Assembly: GCA_021778845.1 (NCBI GenBank)
Contig: JAJYBU010000028.1
Location: 1-47,629 of the forward strand
Length of the DNA stretch: 47,629 nucleotides
DNA from: Acidobacteriota bacterium
Lineage (GTDB): Bacteria > Acidobacteriota > Terriglobia > Terriglobales > Acidobacteriaceae
Reading direction: 5' to 3'
In this document: positions 42,962-47,629 of the stretch, one piece after another
Numbering within the stretch: the first letter of the stretch is position 1
How the letters are laid out: every line of letters begins with the position of its first letter
Program-made: the position numbers and the translations under genes
Notes under the pieces: generated by a model
Seen by the model: the letters and a program-made list of their open reading frames with translations, nothing else
Database searches by the model: none
Told to the model about the DNA's origin: nothing

Positions 42962-44125
42962 ATGTCCACGGCGATGAAGGCGGGAGAGAAGCAGGCGGCG
43001 GCGAAGGGTAGCGGCAAGGATGCTGCGGGGATGGGGTTCTCGGCGCTGGGATTTCGGCGGCGGCTGGGGATGTGGTATCGGGCGAATGCGCGGGCGCTGC
43101 CGTGGCGGGGAGTGAATGATCCCTATGCGACGTGGCTGTCGGAGATTATGTTGCAGCAGACGCGGGTGGCGACGGTGATTGATCGGTACCAGGAGTTTCT
43201 GCGACGGTTTCCGACGATTCATGACCTGGCGGTGGCGAACGAAGAGGATGTGCTGGCGCTGTGGAGTGGGCTGGGATACTACCGGCGGGCTCGGACGCTG
43301 CTGCGGGGGGCGCAGTTTGTGGAGCGCGAGATGGAGGGCAAGCTGCCGCGGTCGCTGGCGAAGCTGCGGACGCTGCCGGGGGTGGGCGAGTATACGGCAG
43401 CGGCGATTGCGAGTATTGCGTTTGGCGAGAGCGTGGCCGTGCTGGATGGGAATGTGGAGCGGGTGCTGCTGCGGGTGTTGGGGCTGCCGGAGCAGAAGGG
43501 GGCGAAGGCTCGGGCGCGGCTGGTGGAGGTGGCGCAGCGGCTGGTGCCGGCGGGACGAAGGAGCGCGACGGAGGGGAATGCTCCGGGGAACCATAACCAG
43601 GCGATGATGGAGCTGGGAGCGCTGATTTGTGTGCCGCGGCAGCCGCTGTGCCCGGAGTGTCCTGTGATGGAGATGTGCAGGACGCAGGGGGAGCATGCGA
43701 CGGGGACGCGCGCGCGGATGCAGAGCCGGACGGTGTCGTACCTGCTGGCGCTGCGAAAACGGGGTGTGGCGACGGAGGTGCTGCTGGAACGGCGGGCAGC
43801 GGAGGCGTCGCAGATGGCGGGGATGTTGGAGCTGCCGGGATTGCCTCCGGCAGCGGTGCAGGGACGGGAGCCGGTGCTGCGGCTGCGCCATGCGATCACT
43901 AACACGAACTACTATGTGCAGGTCTTTAGCGAGGGTGTGCTGTCCGATGGGGGGCCTGCAGGGGCGGCGCTGCTGGAGAAGATTACGGCGATGAAGACTG
44001 ATCTCACATGGGTGGCTACCAGCAAGCTGGGGCAGCAACCACTGACGGGACTTGCTCGGAAGGCGCTGCAACGATTGAACTTGATGGCGTTGCCCAGGGT
44101 GACGATCGAGCTGCAGGGCGACTAG
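42962..44125 (+). CDS. mutY: A/G-specific adenine glycosylase MutY
   Basis: Removes adenine mispaired with 8-oxoguanine. The 387-residue product has the helix-hairpin-helix region LPGVGEYTAAAIASIAFG followed by the catalytic Asp in VAVLDGNVERV (about residues 154-165), the MutY LSEIMLQQTRV stretch (about 59-69), the 4Fe-4S cluster Cys-x6-Cys-x2-Cys-x5-Cys (CVPRQPLC, then CPECPVMEMC) and a C-terminal NUDIX-like 8-oxoG recognition domain from about 255. The N-terminus has an unusual 25-residue Lys/Gly/Ala extension. The 3' end overlaps the opposite lipoprotein gene by 4 bp. Confidence 0.96.
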   Translation: MSTAMKAGEKQAAAKGSGKDAAGMGFSALGFRRRLGMWYRANARALPWRGVNDPYATWLSEIMLQQTRVATVIDRYQEFLRRFPTIHDLAVANEEDVLALWSGLGYYRRARTLLRGAQFVEREMEGKLPRSLAKLRTLPGVGEYTAAAIASIAFGESVAVLDGNVERVLLRVLGLPEQKGAKARARLVEVAQRLVPAGRRSATEGNAPGNHNQAMMELGALICVPRQPLCPECPVMEMCRTQGEHATGTRARMQSRTVSYLLALRKRGVATEVLLERRAAEASQMAGMLELPGLPPAAVQGREPVLRLRHAITNTNYYVQVFSEGVLSDGGPAGAALLEKITAMKTDLTWVATSKLGQQPLTGLARKALQRLNLMALPRVTIELQGD

Positions 44126-45297
44126 GGGGTGGCCGTGGGCTGGAGGAGGGTGGCGGCGGCGGGGCTCTGGTTGCCCTTGGCGTCGACGGCCGTGACGCTG
44201 TAACGGTAAGGTGTGGCGGCGCTGGCGGTGGGGTCGTGGAAGGCGGGGGTGGGGATGGGGGCGGTGTTGAGCTGCTGGCGGGGCGCGGCGGGCTCGCCGG
44301 TGGGGGTGAGGGGTTCGCGGTAGAGGTTGTAGCCGGCGAGGGGGGTGATGAGGCCGGCGTCGTCCACGGGCTGCCAGATGAGGTCTACGGCGAAGGTGGG
44401 TGGTGTGGTGGGGGTGAAGAAGCCCAGGGCGGTGAGGCCGGTGGGTGGTGGTGGTGGATATATCTGTTTCAGAATGAATGAGATGGTGGATGATGGTTCG
44501 CTGCGGAGGTCGATTGTGGAGGCCCCGAGCTGGAGGGTGAGGCGGCGCTGAGCCAGGTAGTGGTAGGGGGTGTCGGGAAGAGTGGTGGTGTCGAGGGTGT
44601 GGTTGGGTTGGGGGGAGTCGGAGGGGTGGGTTTGCAGCCAGAGGATGGCGGGCTGGGTGGGGGTGGTGGTAGCTGATAAGTTGTTGTGGGACTTTGGCTT
44701 AGGTGGGGATATGTCTTCGCGGCGGAGGAGGACGTCGCCGGGGGATGGGGAGGGATTCCAGGTGAGGAGGGTGCCGAGACGGGTGCCTTCGGCGTGGAGG
44801 TCCTCGACGGGAGCAGGGGCGGGGCCGGTGGCGGTGAAGGCGGGGGCGGAGGGTCCGGCGGAGCGGTTGAGGGGGCTGAAGAACTCGACGCGGTAGGCGA
44901 GGAGTTGCGGGGGGCCGACGGTGAGGGCGGGGGGGAGGGTGTCGGTCCAGGTGACGATGTTGTCGGTGCCATTGGGGTTAAGGGTGGCGATGGAGACGCG
45001 GGAGGAGGCGATGGCGAGGCAGGGCTGGTGCGGGAGTTGGCGGCAGAGTTGGCCGGTGACGCGGCCGCCGCGGATGGGGAGCTTGTCGGTGGTGCGGGAA
45101 GGGGCGGTGAAATGGAGCTGGACGGTGTTGCCGATGCGGGCGGCGGTGAGGTCGCGGACGGGCTGGGGGAGATGCAGGGAGGGGGCTCGGGGAGGGCCTG
45201 GGCTGGCGCAGCCGAGGGCCGCTAATGTAGCGCTGAGAACAAGATAGCCGATGGAGCGGGGGGTGGCGCGGAGGTCGGCGGGGCGGAACAGGTGCAT
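44122..45297 (-). CDS. Lipoprotein with fibronectin type III-like domains
   Basis: A 391-residue secreted lipoprotein. The signal region ends in the lipobox LAALGC (Cys at about residue 30). The rest has two or three beta-sandwich modules of fibronectin type III style (PVRDLTAARIGNTVQLHFTA, then PVEDLHAEGTRLGTLLTWNP, and GLTALGFF...YNLYREPL with YRYSVTAVDAKGNQSPAA at the end), separated by Pro/Thr-rich linkers. Probably anchored in a membrane facing outward, binding a polymer or protein. No enzyme motif is seen. The poly-Pro/Thr stretches may vary in length. Confidence 0.75.
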   Translation of the reverse strand: MHLFRPADLRATPRSIGYLVLSATLAALGCASPGPPRAPSLHLPQPVRDLTAARIGNTVQLHFTAPSRTTDKLPIRGGRVTGQLCRQLPHQPCLAIASSRVSIATLNPNGTDNIVTWTDTLPPALTVGPPQLLAYRVEFFSPLNRSAGPSAPAFTATGPAPAPVEDLHAEGTRLGTLLTWNPSPSPGDVLLRREDISPPKPKSHNNLSATTTPTQPAILWLQTHPSDSPQPNHTLDTTTLPDTPYHYLAQRRLTLQLGASTIDLRSEPSSTISFILKQIYPPPPPTGLTALGFFTPTTPPTFAVDLIWQPVDDAGLITPLAGYNLYREPLTPTGEPAAPRQQLNTAPIPTPAFHDPTASAATPYRYSVTAVDAKGNQSPAAATLLQPTATP

Positions 45298-45422
45298 GGT
45301 GATGAGCCTAGCATTTTTGGTGCAGTCTCAGCGCAATGTTGGGCTGCAATTCGACACGCTCAACACGGATTTGGTACGCGCGAAGTTGGATTTCGCCGGG
45401 TGGGGTGGTGGGCGGAGGTTGC

Positions 45423-45541
45423 TTAAGATTGCGAGGAGGCGCGCTGGTGGTTGAGGGCGAGGAGGCGTGCGAGGAGGTCCTGGTCTGTCAAGTCGGGCGG
45501 CCAGTTGTAGGCGGCGAAGACGGCTCGGTCGAGGGTGCTCG
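45423..45541 (-). pseudogene. C-terminal remnant of a DNA methyltransferase / restriction enzyme gene
   Basis: Reading the minus strand upward from the stop TAA (complement of 45423-45425), about 37 codons give LDRAVFAAYNWPPDLTDQD and LLARLLALNHQRA, the characteristic C-terminus of large Eco57I/type IIG-like DNA methyltransferases. The rest is missing: the restriction gene starts immediately upstream (its stop at 45542). This is a scrap of an older defence gene cut off when the PvuII-like system arrived. Confidence 0.7.
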
Positions 45542-46321
45542 TCAGCCCGGCTGTTCTATATCCTTCACCTTAACTCGGAGCGTTGGGGCAACGGGAATAG
45601 CAGCGGCTACCGATTTAGTTTCGTGGATTGCTTTCCCGACGGACTCAACGAATTTCAAGGGAATCTTCGGATTGTTGATGTCCTTCCCCCCGGATTCCTT
45701 CCACTTCTTCTCCCATGCCGAGAAGTATGGTTCCAATTCCTTCGCAGCGACTTTATAGAGCACAATCAGCTCGATGCCTTCATAGACTGCAAAATACCAA
45801 TCGACCTTCCGGTACTTGCCTACGATTGTTGGGTTTAGATGATGGTGTGTCGAGAAGCTCTTGGTAAGTAACCGGTTGACCGACTTAAGCTCGCACTCTT
45901 TCCCTGTTGCGTCGACGGCGTCATTGCCCTCGCGTCCCGGCAATACCTTTAGCCCGGTGATAAGGATGATCTGGAGGAGTTTACCGCCGTTGTCTTGGAA
46001 TATGTCCCCGATACCGTGCTTCGTCGCGAGCTGTTGGTATCGCCGAAGAGTCGGTATGCATATTTCAAATAGAGTTTGATCGTCGAGGTTATCGTCGACC
46101 CTCGCTTGAGTTAGGAGGTCTACTGCTGCGACGTCGAGAGCGGCGGCGAGTCGGTCAATGTTCTCAAGCGATATGTTCCGCTCCCCACGTTCGATCGAGC
46201 CAACGTATGTGCGATGAAGACCAGAGATCTCGGCAAGTTTTTCTTGGGAGAGATGCCTAGCCAGCCGCAGCGATCGAACATTTTGAGCGACAATCTTCTT
46301 GGATACCGATTTATTTGCCAC
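45542..46321 (-). CDS. PvuII-family restriction endonuclease fused to an N-terminal controller (XRE) domain
   Basis: A 259-residue fusion. Residues about 10-72 are an XRE helix-turn-helix ([20 protein letters not shown], then [20 protein letters not shown]) like a C protein. Residues about 88-255 closely match R.Pvu[36 protein letters not shown] and FSTHHHLNP, then DINNPKIP. The catalytic set aligns as Asp134, Glu144 and Lys146 with the PvuII spacing (10 and 2). R.PvuII cuts CAGCTG, so that site is expected but not shown. In the classical system C and R are separate overlapping genes; such fusions have been reported in PvuII relatives. GTG start; composition more AT-rich than the flanks. Confidence 0.92.
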   Translation of the reverse strand: MANKSVSKKIVAQNVRSLRLARHLSQEKLAEISGLHRTYVGSIERGERNISLENIDRLAAALDVAAVDLLTQARVDDNLDDQTLFEICIPTLRRYQQLATKHGIGDIFQDNGGKLLQIILITGLKVLPGREGNDAVDATGKECELKSVNRLLTKSFSTHHHLNPTIVGKYRKVDWYFAVYEGIELIVLYKVAAKELEPYFSAWEKKWKESGGKDINNPKIPLKFVESVGKAIHETKSVAAAIPVAPTLRVKVKDIEQPG

Positions 46322-46376
46322 AAACTAACAATGCCGACTATGATGCTTTTAGGTCTACAGCTTTAAAGTAGCGTTT
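46322..46376. promoter_or_regulatory. Divergent intergenic region of the PvuII-like system, candidate C-box
   Basis: The 55-bp gap must hold the control region of both genes. GACT (46336-46339) and GGTC (46352-46355) lie 12 bp apart and could be degenerate halves of a C-protein operator (typical GACT...AGTC), but the match is weak. No clear -35 and -10 pairs are visible. Confidence 0.3.
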
Positions 46377-47369
46377 ATGTATTCAACTCCCGCTTACAAC
46401 ACGATTTACGGGTCGTCTTTTTGCGGCGATTCTCTCGCCCTATTGTCTGAGCTTGCAGACTCCAGCGTGAGCCTCGTAATGACAAGCCCCCCATTTGTTC
46501 TGCAACGGCAGAAGGAGTACGGAAATTTAGACCATGACGAATACCTCGATTGGATGGTGAGCTATGGCCATGTGATTAAGCAAAAGCTGAGGGAAGACGG
46601 AAGCTTTGTGATTGACTTGGGGGGGGCCTATCAAAAGGGTGTTCCAAGCCGAAGCTTATACAACTTTCGGTTGCTTCTGCGTTTTGTCGACGAGGTTGGG
46701 TTCCACCTTGCGGAAGATTTCTACTGGTTTAATCCCTCGAAATTGCCGAGCCCAATTGAGTGGGTAAATAAGCGAAAACTGAGGGCTAAGGATGCCGTGA
46801 ATACGGTTTGGTGGTTATCAAAAACCCCATGGCCCAAAGCCGACATAACACGGGTGCTGGCTCCTTACAGTGAGCGCATGAAAAGGCTGATTGCAGACCC
46901 AGAGAGCTTCTATACGCCGAAGAAGCGACCGAGCGGTCACGACATTGGATCGTCCTTTGGCACAGACAATGGAGGCTCCTTGCCCTCAAATCTCTTGAGC
47001 ATCCCAAACACAGAATCCAATGGTCAGTACATGGCCTCCTGCAAGTTAGTAAATGCTTCCTCTCATCCCGCGAGGTTTCCCGCGAAACTACCCGCTTTTT
47101 TTGTGGATATGCTCACCGATCAAAACGACCTGGTGGTCGACATCTTTGCTGGGTCGAATACGACGGGGCAAGTTGCAGAGGAGTCGCGCAGGCGGTGGCT
47201 GGCATTCGAGCTTGATCCCAAGTATGTAGCAGCTTCGGCTCTTCGCTTCTTGCCGAGCTCGTTGCCGGACGCCACAAAACTAGAGGCGTACCGACGAATC
47301 TTAGCCGGCGAAACGGTTGATTTGGGCGGCTACTCTCCTTCTCCTACGTTATTCGAGATTCCAGCCTAG
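46377..47369 (+). CDS. PvuII-type DNA methyltransferase (N4-cytosine, predicted)
   Basis: A 330-residue modification enzyme expected to protect CAGCTG sites from the adjacent endonuclease. It has the catalytic motif TSPPF (residues 36-40), the N4-cytosine/N6-adenine type IV motif, followed by KEYGNL and the block DFYWFNPSKLPSP, then KDAVNTVWWLSKT. The SAM motif FAGSNTTG comes late (about residue 261), the permuted order of class beta enzymes such as M.PvuII. Long identities with M.PvuII in remembered regions make the assignment firm. The ATG lacks a ribosome site and may be leaderless. It is transcribed away from the fused restriction gene, as in PvuII. Confidence 0.9.
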   Translation: MYSTPAYNTIYGSSFCGDSLALLSELADSSVSLVMTSPPFVLQRQKEYGNLDHDEYLDWMVSYGHVIKQKLREDGSFVIDLGGAYQKGVPSRSLYNFRLLLRFVDEVGFHLAEDFYWFNPSKLPSPIEWVNKRKLRAKDAVNTVWWLSKTPWPKADITRVLAPYSERMKRLIADPESFYTPKKRPSGHDIGSSFGTDNGGSLPSNLLSIPNTESNGQYMASCKLVNASSHPARFPAKLPAFFVDMLTDQNDLVVDIFAGSNTTGQVAEESRRRWLAFELDPKYVAASALRFLPSSLPDATKLEAYRRILAGETVDLGGYSPSPTLFEIPA

Positions 47370-47426
47370 CTGTTTGGTCCCAGAGAAAGATGGTGCATAC
47401 TTTTCTGAACGCCAGAAGGAGGCACT

Positions 47427-47600
47427 ATGGGACAGGTTCTTCACGGGTGCGCCCGCACGACTGAGGCAGTCCGTCGAGCGATACAGCATAGTCAAGAGAG
47501 ATTGAGCGAAGCGGGACACTGTTTACGTTTTAGACCGGAGAGATGGTTTACAAGCCCCTTGCGGAGGAAGTGGCTCTGGTTCAGGGTTATGGCTGGCTAG
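47427..47600 (+). mobile_element. IS481-like transposase remnant with IS-end-like sequence
   Basis: ATG 47427 follows AAGGAGG and opens MGQVLHGCARTTEAVRRAIQ and HSQE, the N-terminus typical of an IS481-family transposase. After about 26 codons the similarity stops and the frame ends at 47600, so the gene is truncated. The bases from about 47513 onward (ACTGTTTACGTTTTAGACCG, then GAGAGATGGTTTACA) resemble an IS terminal sequence, perhaps of another element. An ATG at 47543 opens a second frame to the window edge that I cannot identify. Confidence 0.6.
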
Positions 47601-47629
47601 GCCCGGTCTTCATAAAGATATATCGTCGC

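Noticed and set aside
41786..44071. One 761-codon minus-strand frame
   Set aside because: Only its last 240 codons are a gene (lrgB). The rest lies opposite mutY with an Arg/His/Pro-rich composition typical of a shadow frame.

Overview
The window looks like a GC-rich chromosomal segment of an Acidobacteriota species, probably class Terriglobia (Granulicella, Edaphobacter or Terriglobus type). This is inferred from gene content, from the intergenic repeat style (GCAAAR hexamer tails, GGCC-rich palindromes) and from a tetraether-synthase-like radical SAM gene. No rRNA or tRNA gene was seen, so the assignment is not proven.

Layout. (1) 1-3087, housekeeping: a partial CDP-alcohol phosphatidyltransferase, greA, ruvX/yqgF and mltG, with a hexamer-repeat tract and a G14 run between the first two. 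(2) 3291-5648, start of a phage-derived region: a strong sigma-70-type promoter, a long structured leader, a small zinc-ribbon gene translationally coupled to a sigma-70-region-4-like regulator, an AT-rich palindromic site, and three small genes. (3) 5788-7990, three host-like genes (lipoprotein, Gfo/Idh/MocA oxidoreductase, small partner gene) interrupt the phage-like genes. (4) 8117-27141, one-directional phage morphogenesis cassette: two very large exported fibre/LamG proteins, large terminase, a HipA-like kinase plus DUF3037 pair, portal, protease, scaffold-like protein, major capsid, connector and neck genes, tail-like genes, a hub-like protein and an XhlA-like membrane protein. No integrase, replication gene, phage repressor or tape-measure gene was found. 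A lone GH24 lysozyme lies 4.8 kb further on. (5) 27308-31746, 2-oxo-acid dehydrogenase E2, lipB, a DUF1348 gene and E3, all on the minus strand. (6) 31957-36647, lysozyme, hemB, a zinc-ribbon membrane protein and mutS2. (7) 36931-41138, a Tes-like radical SAM enzyme, then a type III polyketide synthase overlapping a methyltransferase: a lipid/polyketide segment. (8) 41139-45297, a repeat-rich intergenic region, lrgA/lrgB, mutY and a fibronectin-type lipoprotein. (9) 45423-47629, a defence island: the C-terminal scrap of an older DNA methyltransferase, a PvuII-family restriction-modification system whose controller (C) domain is fused to the endonuclease, and an insertion-sequence remnant.

How the parts may work together. 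The phage cassette could package DNA (terminase, portal, capsid, connector, tail proteins) but shows no means of integrating or replicating. Together with the embedded host-like genes, the displaced lysozyme, its own sigma-like regulator and recurrent hairpin-T-tract elements ahead of key structural genes, this suggests a domesticated particle (gene-transfer-agent-like) or a decayed prophage. The sequence alone does not decide between these. The C-REase fusion with a divergent methyltransferase keeps the PvuII gene order and is the best-supported unusual system in the window.
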